Positions 22,353 to 32,245 of a stretch of 56,082 bases of DNA are shown here, piece by piece. The stretch comes from Desulfobacula sp. (lineage in GTDB: Bacteria > Desulfobacterota > Desulfobacteria > Desulfobacterales > Desulfobacteraceae). The DNA lies in contig JABGOU010000024.1 of the NCBI GenBank assembly GCA_018645325.1, positions 1 to 56,082 on the forward strand, read 5' to 3'. The notes under the pieces were generated by a model. The model did not search any database and had not been told where the DNA came from. It worked only from the letters and a program-made list of their open reading frames with translations. Made by a program: the position numbers and the translations under genes. Numbering within the stretch: the first letter of the stretch is position 1; every line of letters begins with the position of its first letter.

Positions 22353-25193
22353 ATGATTTATCGGAGCATTGCATTTAAGGCTTCAATTCTATGGGTTTTA
22401 CTCATATTTTCCTGTGCTGTTCCCCAGCACAGGATTTTTGTTTTTGATCAAGGGGTTCAAACCGATCCCGGTATTGTTTATGGTGTTCTGCCCAATGGAT
22501 TTCAATATATTCTTAAACAAAATTCTACACCAAAGGATCGTGCTAACATTCATTTGAATATTTTTGCAGGCTCAATGCATGAGACAGATGAACAGCAGGG
22601 TATTGCGCACTTTCTGGAGCATTTGCTGTTTAACGGCTCAGAACATTTTAAACCCGGAGAATTAATAGAATACTTTCAATCCATTGGCATGGATTTCGGC
22701 TCAGATGCCAACGCCCGCACCTCTTTTTTTGAAACTGTTTATGATCTGTCTTTACCAAAAGCAGATTATAAACATATGGATGAAGCTTTTGTCGTAATCC
22801 AGGATTATGCAAAGGGAGCACTTCTTCTGGAATCAGAAGTTGAGCGTGAACGAGGAATTATTTTAGCTGAGAAAAGACAGAGAGATTCAGTCTCCTACAG
22901 GACTTTTAAGAAATCACTGCAATTTGAACTTCCGGATTCTATATTTAATCAAAGATTTCCAATCGGGATTGATCCTGTCATTAAAAATGCTGATAGAGAT
23001 TTATTAAAAGCATATTATGATAAGTGGTACAGGCCGGATAATATGGCCCTGATTGTTGTTGGCGACTTTGATGTCAAAAAAGTTCAGTCCATGATCATCA
23101 AAAGGTTTTCCAAGCTGAAACCACGGGCAGAATTTATAAAGCCGATATTAAAGACCCAATGGAAGGAACATAAGGGAATAGAGTCTTTTTATCATTATGA
23201 ACCAGAAACCGGCAGTACGGACATTTCAATAGAGACCATTTCCTGGCTGCCTTTTGAAACACAAACCGAGGATGTGCTAAAGCAAAAAATTTTAACATAT
23301 ATTGCCAATGCAATGTTACAAAATCGGTTGTCCGGAATGGTCAGCAGGCAAACCGCTGATTTTTCAGATTCCACTGTTTTTTCCGGATCATTTTTGCATC
23401 ATATTTCAACTTCCTCTATCAGTGCAAGGTGTGAGCCGGATAAGTGGGAAGAAAGCCTTGTTCAGATTGAAAAAGTTCTGAGACAAGGACTTTCATATGG
23501 GTTCACCAAAAAGGAATTGGATAGAGTTAAAGCAAATTTTATTTCTTCACTTGAACTGCAGGTTAATCAGGCAGGTACACAAAAAACTCATTATCTGTCC
23601 AGATCTATTTTAAATGCAGTCAATGGGAAAAATCTGTTTTTATCTCCTCAGCAAAAAAAAGATCTTTTAAACCCCTTTGTTAAATCTATTTCACTTAAAG
23701 ATGCCCACCAGGCAATAAAAAAAGCATGGTCAAAAGAACATAGACTGATACTTGTGACAGGCAATGCTAAAATTAATACCCAAAATCCCGAATTAACCAT
23801 CCTTGAAGTCTATAAAAAAAGCAATATTGAAAAGACAGGTAAATATAAAGGATTTGAATCCGGCAGTTTCCCTTATCTTGAACTGCCATCCTTTAAATTT
23901 GGAATTAAGTCAAAACAAGAGAATGTTAAAAATCTTGGTATTACATCAATTAAATTTGATAATAATATTCGATTAAATTTAAAAAAAACAGATTATAAGC
24001 AAAATGAATTTTTATTTAAGGTTTGTTTTGGAGACGGCAAAAAATCCGAGCCTTTATTTAAGCCTGGTTTAGCCATTCTAACAGAAGATGTTTTAAAGGC
24101 CGGCGGGCTTGGAAATCTTGATAATGATCAATTGGAAGAAGCTCTTGCCGGCAATAAGGTCAGTATCAAATTCCAAGTAAACGACAATTATTTTGCTTTA
24201 TCCGGTTCTGGTGATCCAAAGGAAGCAGAGCTTATCTTTCAGCTCATCTATCATTATTTGAAAGATCCAGGATACAGGGTTGAAGCGCTGAATCATACAA
24301 AAACGCTTTATAAACAGCAATATGACCGCCTTATGCGAACGCCTGAAGGTATCATGCAGATTAAAGGGGATTTTTTTCTTGCCGGCAATGATACCCGATT
24401 CGGTTTACCTCATCCAGATACAATAAATGGATATACCCTTAAAGACATTAAAAACTGGGTGACCCCATATTTTAAAAATTCACCTGTTGAAGTATCCATT
24501 ATTGGGGACATTGATGAAAAGACTATCATTGGTCTGGCTTCAAAATATATGGGAGTGTTGGAAAAAAAAGAAGAATTTTCCAAGAAATTCATTTCCGCCG
24601 GGAAAATAATTTTTCCAAAAGGAGAACAGCTTGAACTCAAACTTAAAACTAAGATTGATTCAGGCGTTGTCAGGATTGCCTTTTTAACAGATGATTTTTG
24701 GGATATAAAGAAAACACGTCTACTGTCTGTTTTGTCCAGAGTTTTTTCCGAAAGGCTGAGAATTGTTATTAGAGAAAATTTAGGACTAAGTTATTCTTCT
24801 TATGCATATAATGATCCCTCAAGTATTTATAAAAATTATGGGGTAATGCATGTGGTTGCCAACATAAAACCTGCAAACCATTCAATTGTTTACGATAAAA
24901 TTAAAGATATTGTTGATTCGATTATAACGGATGGTATCACAGAAAAAGAAACAGATTTTGCATTAAAGCCGGTTCTGAATCATTTAAAACTTATTCGAAA
25001 GACCAATAGCTATTGGTTAAATTCTGTTATGTCAAATGCTTCAACCTACCCGGAAAAATTTGACTGGGCCAATACAATAATGGATGATTACCAAACTATT
25101 ACCCATAAAGATTTGATATTGTTTGCAAAAAAATATTTAAATATTGATGATAGTGCGTTGATACTTATAAAGCCGGGAAATCTTAAAGATTAA
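22353..25193 (+). CDS. M16-family zinc protease, probable lipoprotein
   Basis: 946 residues with the full four-domain M16 (pitrilysin/insulinase) layout. The inverted zinc motif HFLEH is at residues 86-90, with E166 in EVERERGII as the third ligand. An N-terminal hydrophobic segment ends in IFSC (Cys21), suggesting lipidation, though F at -2 is unusual. The second half lacks the zinc motif, as in family members. It probably degrades small peptides or damaged proteins in the periplasm, possibly with DegP. Cotranscribed with ppiD. Confidence 0.9.
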   Translation: MIYRSIAFKASILWVLLIFSCAVPQHRIFVFDQGVQTDPGIVYGVLPNGFQYILKQNSTPKDRANIHLNIFAGSMHETDEQQGIAHFLEHLLFNGSEHFKPGELIEYFQSIGMDFGSDANARTSFFETVYDLSLPKADYKHMDEAFVVIQDYAKGALLLESEVERERGIILAEKRQRDSVSYRTFKKSLQFELPDSIFNQRFPIGIDPVIKNADRDLLKAYYDKWYRPDNMALIVVGDFDVKKVQSMIIKRFSKLKPRAEFIKPILKTQWKEHKGIESFYHYEPETGSTDISIETISWLPFETQTEDVLKQKILTYIANAMLQNRLSGMVSRQTADFSDSTVFSGSFLHHISTSSISARCEPDKWEESLVQIEKVLRQGLSYGFTKKELDRVKANFISSLELQVNQAGTQKTHYLSRSILNAVNGKNLFLSPQQKKDLLNPFVKSISLKDAHQAIKKAWSKEHRLILVTGNAKINTQNPELTILEVYKKSNIEKTGKYKGFESGSFPYLELPSFKFGIKSKQENVKNLGITSIKFDNNIRLNLKKTDYKQNEFLFKVCFGDGKKSEPLFKPGLAILTEDVLKAGGLGNLDNDQLEEALAGNKVSIKFQVNDNYFALSGSGDPKEAELIFQLIYHYLKDPGYRVEALNHTKTLYKQQYDRLMRTPEGIMQIKGDFFLAGNDTRFGLPHPDTINGYTLKDIKNWVTPYFKNSPVEVSIIGDIDEKTIIGLASKYMGVLEKKEEFSKKFISAGKIIFPKGEQLELKLKTKIDSGVVRIAFLTDDFWDIKKTRLLSVLSRVFSERLRIVIRENLGLSYSSYAYNDPSSIYKNYGVMHVVANIKPANHSIVYDKIKDIVDSIITDGITEKETDFALKPVLNHLKLIRKTNSYWLNSVMSNASTYPEKFDWANTIMDDYQTITHKDLILFAKKYLNIDDSALILIKPGNLKD

Positions 25194-25244
25194 GAAAGGT
25201 AGAAACCTTCTGGCCAATATTAAGATGGGTAAAAAAAAATGAAT

Positions 25245-25673
25245 TTAATTTGTTTCCTCAGAAGGATTTTCTATATGTTCAGAAACATTATTCCGAAGGT
25301 AATAATCAAGATCAAAAAGCTGTTTAAAGCTTAAGTCGGTAAATTGTACTTTTCTTTCTCTAACCTTCATTGCGCTGAATGAGGGAGCATTGGTGACTTC
25401 CTCATCTGAAATTGTTTTAAATGGGAGATCACCCACATAAAATCCCATACTGCTTAAAAAAATTGATTCTTCCGAATCGTTTTTGTTTTCAATGTTATCA
25501 TTTTTTATGTCACCATTGTTTGTATCAATATATTTAAATGCGAGTCCGCCCATGCTGATATCAATTATCTGCCCTAATTTGTGAGATTTGGGACTAATGG
25601 CAGCGTAGGCTCCGTCAGCAGCTTTATACCTTTTGCTTTTTCGTCTTTCAACAGTTCTTTTTCTACCTACCAT
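25245..25673 (-). CDS. PilZ-domain protein
   Basis: 142 residues with the c-di-GMP-binding signature: ERRKSKRYKA near the N-terminus (RxxxR-type) and DISMGGLAF about 25 residues later (the D/NxSxxG motif). It would act as a c-di-GMP effector for motility, attachment or polysaccharide output. Partners are not evident nearby. AAGGGA lies 7 nt before the ATG. Convergent with the M16 protease gene. Confidence 0.87.
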   Translation of the reverse strand: MVGRKRTVERRKSKRYKAADGAYAAISPKSHKLGQIIDISMGGLAFKYIDTNNGDIKNDNIENKNDSEESIFLSSMGFYVGDLPFKTISDEEVTNAPSFSAMKVRERKVQFTDLSFKQLFDLDYYLRNNVSEHIENPSEETN

Positions 25674-25963
25674 GATATATTCCCTTTATTTGCTTTCGTT
25701 AATTCAAATCGTTTTTCTGCTTGTTTATACTTATTTATAAAGTATGCACAAAATATGCCATTTGAAAAATTCAATTTGTAATGTTTACCGCTCATTAATC
25801 AAAGTCTTAATATATCGCTCAAAGAAAAGCAATAGGCCCAAATATATTTTTTAAATTTTATAAAATTTTATCAATGCCAAGGTAAAGAATGATAAATCTC
25901 TGCAGAATTTTAAAGAATAATGGTAAAACTAGTTATAAAAATAGAATTTTTTTCCCTAAAGTA

Positions 25964-26449
25964 TTACATTTTTTCCTCAAATTGTTTTAACGCCCTGTTT
26001 TTTCTAACATTATTCGGAGTAAAAATCCTGCCGCTTATGGCAAGATATACACCATGAGGTAATGTCTGAACTGCAGCGACAGCTGAGCCTAAATTAAAAA
26101 TTGCATCACTGGATTTAAATTTAGCCGGTTCCATGGCACCGGTAAGAACTACTACTTTGTTTGTCAGAGAACTCAGTACTTTTGCAGTTTCAATCATGGT
26201 GTCAGTACCATGGGTAATGATTATCTTTTCATAAGGGGTTCTTGCTACAGCCTTATGGATGATGGATCTATCTTTATCAGTCATATCGAGAGAATCTTTT
26301 TTCAATAAAGATGCGATATCATACCTGAAATTCACCCTCGCATCCTTTAAAATATCAGAGATATTGGATTCTCCTATTTCATATCTGCTTAGGGCATCAA
26401 AGTATACTTTATCAATGGTTCCACCTACGGCAAAAAATTTAATTTTCAT
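25964..26449 (-). CDS. Single-domain asparaginase-like protein
   Basis: 161 residues covering only the N-terminal asparaginase domain. The nucleophile motif is VGGTID with T11, and a second conserved motif is THGTDTM. The Lys-containing FKSSDA and the C-terminal substrate-binding domain of the roughly 330-residue enzymes are reduced or missing. Short relatives occur in proteobacteria; whether they hydrolyse asparagine is uncertain. No frameshift is seen, so this seems a genuine short form. It follows recX by 33 bp in the same direction. Confidence 0.8.
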   Translation of the reverse strand: MKIKFFAVGGTIDKVYFDALSRYEIGESNISDILKDARVNFRYDIASLLKKDSLDMTDKDRSIIHKAVARTPYEKIIITHGTDTMIETAKVLSSLTNKVVVLTGAMEPAKFKSSDAIFNLGSAVAAVQTLPHGVYLAISGRIFTPNNVRKNRALKQFEEKM

Positions 26450-26482
26450 AGTCGCTCTCTTTTTTCGCTATTTTTGCTCAAC

Positions 26483-26950
26483 TTATTTCATTTGAGGTCC
26501 TAAAAAAAACTTCATGGTTGAAATGCAGATATCATAATTAAAACCCCGGTATCGTAAAAAGTTCATCATTTTTTTTTTAAACGAGCCTGGATCAAGATTC
26601 TGCCATATTTTTATTTTTGTTTCTGCCGCCTTTAAAGCCAGATCCTGATCATCATATACCTCTAAAAGAGTCTCAATCTGGTAGGAGTTAATTCCTTTTT
26701 TTTCAAGCTCATATTGAAGGGCAAATTTTGATTTGGGTTTTGTTTTTATTCTGGTTTCTATAAACAGCCTTGCAAACTCTTTATCGTTCAAGTAATTTTT
26801 ATCCAGTAAAATTGCAATTATTTTTTTTTCAATATCCTCACTAAAGCCTTTGTTTTTTAAATATTTTTGCATTTCCTGAATTGTTCTGGGCTGATAGGAT
26901 AAATAGGCAACAGCAAGATTTAAAGCACTTGTGATTGTTTTACTCACCAT
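26483..26950 (-). CDS. recX: RecX regulator of RecA
   Basis: 155 residues of tandem three-helix repeats typical of RecX: ALNLAVAYLSYQPRTIQEMQ, LLDKNYLNDKEFARLFIETR, and FALQYELEKKGI. RecX binds RecA filaments and limits recombination and SOS activity. recA is not in the window. Its start overlaps the end of the upstream AsmA-like gene by 11 nt, so it appears to be the tail of the rbgA-prc-asmA operon. Confidence 0.88.
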   Translation of the reverse strand: MVSKTITSALNLAVAYLSYQPRTIQEMQKYLKNKGFSEDIEKKIIAILLDKNYLNDKEFARLFIETRIKTKPKSKFALQYELEKKGINSYQIETLLEVYDDQDLALKAAETKIKIWQNLDPGSFKKKMMNFLRYRGFNYDICISTMKFFLGPQMK

Positions 26951-29900
26951 AAATTTTATCCCATAATTTGACAGGTGTTTTTAAAATATCGGACATCATC
27001 GTTATAAGTCCTTCACCAACTGCAGAAGGATGCAGAGGAACAACGATTGGATCAAAAAGTGTTCCTGTTGCTTTTACCGGAACAGATACAAGCCGCCCGT
27101 TCAGGATTGTATTTAAAATAGGAATTTTTTCTATAATCAAATCAATTGTTTTAAAAGGTGCAACCAGGCAAGTCAGATCCAATGTGTCTTTAACAGGGTC
27201 AATCCAGCCGCTGAATATCAGCGTCATGTCCTGACCATCAATTATTGCCTTGGTAAGATAAATTATACTATCCTTGATATCGGCTTCAAGTGAAATTTTA
27301 GCATAAGCAAATCCATTTTGCCTTATATCCGGAATTTTCCCTTTAAAAATTTTTGAAATATTTAATACCGATAGAATTCTTGAAAGAAGTGTTAGTTTAT
27401 ATATCCGCCCTTTTTCAGCATTCAATATGAGGTCACCGTTTAATTTATTTAAATATTCTTTTTTAATGTTATTAGATTTAATATGACCACTTAAAGAATA
27501 TTGTCCGTCCATAAAATTATGTTTTTTTAAAAGACAGGTGAATAGATCCTGAATATTGTCTTTAAAATCTGTTTTAAAAGGAATATCAGCGTACAGGCTG
27601 TCTTTTTTAAAATTGATATTACCGCTTAATTCCAGATCACATAAAAAAGCTTTGTCCAATTTTATATGGGAAGGGTTGTCTGATAAAAATAATTGAGAGT
27701 CAATATTAGTAAAAGTGAATTTTTTAATTTTAAGTTGATCTGCCTTGAAATAAATAATCTTATCCTTTAATAACCGATTATCAAATGAGGCAGTTGGAGG
27801 TTGAGAAAAAAAAGAATTCAGGTCCATGGTTTTGGTTATGATATTTAAATTGGAGTCATTATCAGTATGTATTAATATGGATTGTCCTTTGGTAATATCA
27901 TTAATTTTTTTTGCCCAGAAACTGTCCTGAGTAATCACTTTTTCTAATGAAATCGTATTTAACATTCCCTGAAAATCAAACAAGAGTTTATCTTTGCTGT
28001 GATTGAATGATATAGAGGCATCTGAAATTGTTTCATCTAAAATTTTTATTGTACTTAAAGCAAAGGATGCAGGTGTTTTACCTTGTAGATTAATATGGAC
28101 TTTTGGCCCGCTGGGAAATTTTAACTCTGTTTTTAAAAAAGAAGCTGCAGTCCCAAGTTGAAAATAGCCATTTTCCATATCAAATGGAACCAAAATACTA
28201 TCCAGGTGTTTTTTCGCGATTAATTGTCCTATCCATGAAAGATGGCTAATTTTGGCTTGGATATTTTTCAAATAAAAAAGATCCCTGGAAAGATGGTATT
28301 GGCAGGACAGGTCTTCTATTTGTTTCTGATTTTCCCGGGTTGTAATATTTATTCGATGGCTTTTGCCGGTTAATTCATATTCCCATAGTTCTGGTTTTAA
28401 TACAGGGCCGGAAAGGCTAATCGAGTCTATATTGACTTTACCATTCCCCATTTTAACAGGTGATATTATTTTTCTGGTCTTTTCATAAGAATTCAACCAG
28501 GGTATTGATGTTGCAAGATCAATAAGCCCGGAACCCGATTGGATCTTAATCCATGCATCATTCTCAAAATTAACAAGCATATTAGAATCATAAATTTTAT
28601 TACCATTAATATCGGCATGAAGATGTTTAAGAAACACATGGTCGGTTTCATAATGAAAATTTACATTTCCAATGGAAATTTTACCGGGAATACGATCATA
28701 ATAGCCCCTAGCAGAAAAATTTTCTGCATTAATTTTAACCCCAAGTAAAGTGCTGTCTGGTTCCATTAAAAGTGTTAATGCAGCTTTTGATTGTCCTTCT
28801 ACATTATGGACAAGAGATAATTCTTGTGCCAGAAGTGTCTCAGGTAAAAGGCGTATCAAAGTCTCTGGTAAAAGGGAAAGGTCAAGATCAAGTGAAAATT
28901 CACCTTGAAACGGAACGTTTTTATAGTTTAGAAGATCAATGGAAAGACTTGCTTTCTCAAGTCTTGAATTTTGAATTATTGCTTTTGTAGTCTTTATGTC
29001 AAGAATACCATTTCGTATATTTACATTCCCATTAACTTCTGAGGCAGTAATGTCGGTTGCAGGAATGACAACAGATCCATTTTTTATATTTCCCTTTAAC
29101 CTTAAATGATTTCCTTTAAAAAGGTCTTTAAAATCTTTGCCATGAAAAGATACAGCCACTTTGGGGACAATGCCTTTTCTGACAATTTGGAAAATCTTTG
29201 TTACAATTTCATTGTCCTTGAATAGCCTTAAGGACATCTGTCGTGCCGGATCAATATGAATATCGGTTCCAGTAAATCTCAGGCTTGATTTTTTTTTGGT
29301 ATAGTTATTTTCAAACTGGATACCAACTATTCCTTCAGGGTGATTTAATTTAAATGGGGTTATGACAAGTTTACAGCCTTCTTCTGCAAGTTTAAAAGAT
29401 GATTTGATAAGGTTTGACCGCAATAATATATTTTTGTTTTTAGAGTAAAGCTTAGGTTTGATAAAGGTGCACCGGCCTTTAATTTCTCCATTTAAATTTA
29501 TGGTGGTAAAGACTTTTAACTGATCCAGCTCAATGTAATCCAATTCAGGATATTTCTCAAAAACAGTTTTTGATAGTGAGCTTGGTTTGAATTTTATTTT
29601 TTTTATAATTGTATTTAAAATTATTTCTTTATTTTTTTTTGACAGATAGACTGACCCATCCATTTGTTTAAAATATTGACTTATTGCATTTTTAAACCTG
29701 ATTTCTACTGAGGACTGGTGATCCGGTAAAAAAACAAATATTTTTTTTAAGTCCTGGGTAATGTTTGAAAAATAATTATTAAGTGGTGAATTAAAAGACT
29801 TTTCCTCTATTGGCATTGGCTTTATTTCAGGTCGATCAATTGTTATTTGATTTACATTTATTTTACCCTGCAAAAGCTGTTTAATATCAAAGTTTAATTT

Positions 29901-30179
29901 TATAAAATCAATGGTAAGCTTGATTCTTTTGTCGGGATTGAGCACCAACTTATTCACGGATATGCTTGGGTTAGGAAGGATGGCCAGTGATAAATTAGAC
30001 CCGTTAATATGAGTTCCGGTTTTTTGATAGAGGAAAAAACTGATTTTGTTTTTTATATATGATGTGTTGATGCTCCAGGTAATTAAAAAAGGGGATAATA
30101 ATATTAATCCTGCAATTAGAGCTATACCATAAAGAAATATTCTTTTAAGTACTGTTTTATTAATAAAACCATTACCCAT
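26940..30179 (-). CDS. AsmA/YhdP-like membrane-envelope protein
   Basis: 1079 residues. An N-terminal membrane helix (about 14-34, IFLYGIALIAGLILLSPFL) is followed by a very long periplasmic beta-rich body. The AsmA-type start is INGSNLSLAILPNPSISVNKL, and the AsmA-C-like end contains NGFAYAKISLEADIKDS and PVKATGTLFDPIVVP. Such proteins form bridge-like tubes thought to move phospholipids between membranes. The ATG overlaps the prc stop by one base (TAATG). Confidence 0.82.
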   Translation of the reverse strand: MGNGFINKTVLKRIFLYGIALIAGLILLSPFLITWSINTSYIKNKISFFLYQKTGTHINGSNLSLAILPNPSISVNKLVLNPDKRIKLTIDFIKLNFDIKQLLQGKINVNQITIDRPEIKPMPIEEKSFNSPLNNYFSNITQDLKKIFVFLPDHQSSVEIRFKNAISQYFKQMDGSVYLSKKNKEIILNTIIKKIKFKPSSLSKTVFEKYPELDYIELDQLKVFTTINLNGEIKGRCTFIKPKLYSKNKNILLRSNLIKSSFKLAEEGCKLVITPFKLNHPEGIVGIQFENNYTKKKSSLRFTGTDIHIDPARQMSLRLFKDNEIVTKIFQIVRKGIVPKVAVSFHGKDFKDLFKGNHLRLKGNIKNGSVVIPATDITASEVNGNVNIRNGILDIKTTKAIIQNSRLEKASLSIDLLNYKNVPFQGEFSLDLDLSLLPETLIRLLPETLLAQELSLVHNVEGQSKAALTLLMEPDSTLLGVKINAENFSARGYYDRIPGKISIGNVNFHYETDHVFLKHLHADINGNKIYDSNMLVNFENDAWIKIQSGSGLIDLATSIPWLNSYEKTRKIISPVKMGNGKVNIDSISLSGPVLKPELWEYELTGKSHRINITTRENQKQIEDLSCQYHLSRDLFYLKNIQAKISHLSWIGQLIAKKHLDSILVPFDMENGYFQLGTAASFLKTELKFPSGPKVHINLQGKTPASFALSTIKILDETISDASISFNHSKDKLLFDFQGMLNTISLEKVITQDSFWAKKINDITKGQSILIHTDNDSNLNIITKTMDLNSFFSQPPTASFDNRLLKDKIIYFKADQLKIKKFTFTNIDSQLFLSDNPSHIKLDKAFLCDLELSGNINFKKDSLYADIPFKTDFKDNIQDLFTCLLKKHNFMDGQYSLSGHIKSNNIKKEYLNKLNGDLILNAEKGRIYKLTLLSRILSVLNISKIFKGKIPDIRQNGFAYAKISLEADIKDSIIYLTKAIIDGQDMTLIFSGWIDPVKDTLDLTCLVAPFKTIDLIIEKIPILNTILNGRLVSVPVKATGTLFDPIVVPLHPSAVGEGLITMMSDILKTPVKLWDKIYGE

Positions 30180-32245
30180 TACCAGGAAAAACCAAGATCC
30201 TTGGATAGATCTATAAAATCAGCCATTACAAGATGGGTTTGATCCAATAAAATTTTTTTAAAATCATCTGTTTTAATATTATCTTGATCTATTTTTTCAA
30301 TGAGAGGCTTACCAATAGACTTTAAATAATCATTTGCAATATCAATCTCTAATTGTTCATATTGTTTTTTCTTTGATTTCCGGATATCCAAATTCAAAGA
30401 GAGCGAAGTCTGCTCATTTAGCATGGATGCCAATTCAATTCTTTTTTTAAGATAGTTTAAACCAGGATCTTTAATTGATCTTTTTTGGTAGGCAATATTT
30501 AGTTTTTTATTTACCAGAGAAAGAGGTTTATAGGCAAGATATGATGTCCTGGATATTGTATCCCAGGGCAGGGCTCCATCTAAAGAACTTTCTCCGGTAT
30601 CTTTAATTTTATAAATGTATGGATATTCTAAATCTGGTAAAATTCCTAAATGTTGAGTGCTGTCACCTGATACACGATAAAATTTTGCACTGGTCAGCTT
30701 AAGTTTCCCTGTTCCCAGTGACTGCATTTCCTGTACTGTTCCCTTTCCAAAACTTCTTGTTCCGACAATAACTCCCCTCTGGTAGTCTTTAATCGCACCT
30801 GCAAAAATCTCTGAAGCAGATGCGCTCATTCGATTGATTAAAACAATAAGGGGTCCTGAATATTCTATATCTGGATCATCATCATATAATAGGCTGATTC
30901 TGTGTTTTGATTTAATCTGTACGACTGGACCGGATTTAAGAAAAAGACCGGTAAGCTGATTAGCCTCTTTTAAGGAACCGCCGCCATTGTCTCTTAAATC
31001 AATAATTAATCCGTCAATGTTCTCATTTTTAAGTTCAACCAACAGTTTTTTAACGTCTTTTGTTGTACTTTTATAGTCTTTATCTCCCCTGTAATAGGCA
31101 TTAAAGTCAATATAAAAATTAGGGATTTCAATAATGCCAAGTTTCAAGGTCTGGTGGTTCTGTTCGATGGTGATAATTTCTTTTTTAGCAGATTGCTCTT
31201 CTAATTTAACCCGTTCTCTTTTTATTTGAATAGTTTTGATTGAATTGCTTTTTTTTGCAGGGATGATTTTCAGCCGGACAAATGAATTTTTTGGACCCCT
31301 GATAAGTTTGACAACATGATCAATCCGTTGTCCTATTGTGTCTTTGATCTTTCCGTCTATGCCCTGGCCCACACCAATAATTTTATCCCCAGGCATAAGT
31401 AAGTTTGATTTGTCGGCAGGCCCTTTGGGAATTAAACGAATGACCTTTGTATATTCATATTCGTTTTGAAGAACAGCACCAATCCCCTCAAGAGATAAAC
31501 TCATATGAATATCGAAATCCTCGGAAGCTCTGGGAGGGAAAAATTGAGTATGAGGATCAAAACTTGCAGTCACACTGTTCATGAAAATTTCAAAAATATC
31601 ATTTGAATTTGTTTGAAGCAATCGATTGAGCCGGGTTGAATATATTTTTTCAAGCCTGTCAGTGATCAAATCAGTATCTTGATCATCAAGCATCATGGAA
31701 ATTATATGATTTTTTAATTCTTTTTTCCAAAGAAAATAAAGTGCCTTCTTATCGTCCTTCCGCTGCCGCAAATCGATTTCAGATATTATGGACTCATTTT
31801 TAGTGAAGTCAAAATTTTTTTCCCAGGTTTTTATCAGTGTTAAAATATATTCCAGCCGCTCCTTTGATCGGGTCATATATAAATTAAATATGGTGAAAGC
31901 AGTATTAAGACGACCTTTTTTAAGATCATTATCAAACCGAAATTTATATTGGTTTAATTGATCAACATCTCCTGCCGTAAAAAGCTGCTTACCTGGATCA
32001 AGCCTTTTTAAATATGTGTCAAGAATTGTTGATGACAGTGAATTACCCAGGTTTTTTTCAAGATAATGATATCGCTCAAGTGCTTTTATAATTTTAATAC
32101 ATTGATAAGAATGCTCTTGTGTAGGGCTTATAGGCTTGACAATATTGGCGTATGCTGATGAAGAATACGAGAAAAAAATGAGCAGTGAGCAAAAATATTT
32201 TAATAAATTTGAAATATGAATATACCTAGTTTTTTTCAATATCAT
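30179..32245 (-). CDS. prc: C-terminal processing (tail-specific) protease
   Basis: 688 residues, the long Prc/Tsp type. A signal peptide ends near AYA (about 33). A PDZ domain with GIGAVL...GPADKSNLLMPGDKI precedes the S41 peptidase core, with RDNGGGS, catalytic Ser in MSASASEIFAGA and Lys in SFGKGTVQ. A C-terminal DUF3340-like region follows. It trims or degrades periplasmic proteins from their C-termini. It overlaps rbgA by 20 nt and the AsmA-like gene by 1 nt. Confidence 0.94.
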   Translation of the reverse strand: MILKKTRYIHISNLLKYFCSLLIFFSYSSSAYANIVKPISPTQEHSYQCIKIIKALERYHYLEKNLGNSLSSTILDTYLKRLDPGKQLFTAGDVDQLNQYKFRFDNDLKKGRLNTAFTIFNLYMTRSKERLEYILTLIKTWEKNFDFTKNESIISEIDLRQRKDDKKALYFLWKKELKNHIISMMLDDQDTDLITDRLEKIYSTRLNRLLQTNSNDIFEIFMNSVTASFDPHTQFFPPRASEDFDIHMSLSLEGIGAVLQNEYEYTKVIRLIPKGPADKSNLLMPGDKIIGVGQGIDGKIKDTIGQRIDHVVKLIRGPKNSFVRLKIIPAKKSNSIKTIQIKRERVKLEEQSAKKEIITIEQNHQTLKLGIIEIPNFYIDFNAYYRGDKDYKSTTKDVKKLLVELKNENIDGLIIDLRDNGGGSLKEANQLTGLFLKSGPVVQIKSKHRISLLYDDDPDIEYSGPLIVLINRMSASASEIFAGAIKDYQRGVIVGTRSFGKGTVQEMQSLGTGKLKLTSAKFYRVSGDSTQHLGILPDLEYPYIYKIKDTGESSLDGALPWDTISRTSYLAYKPLSLVNKKLNIAYQKRSIKDPGLNYLKKRIELASMLNEQTSLSLNLDIRKSKKKQYEQLEIDIANDYLKSIGKPLIEKIDQDNIKTDDFKKILLDQTHLVMADFIDLSKDLGFSW

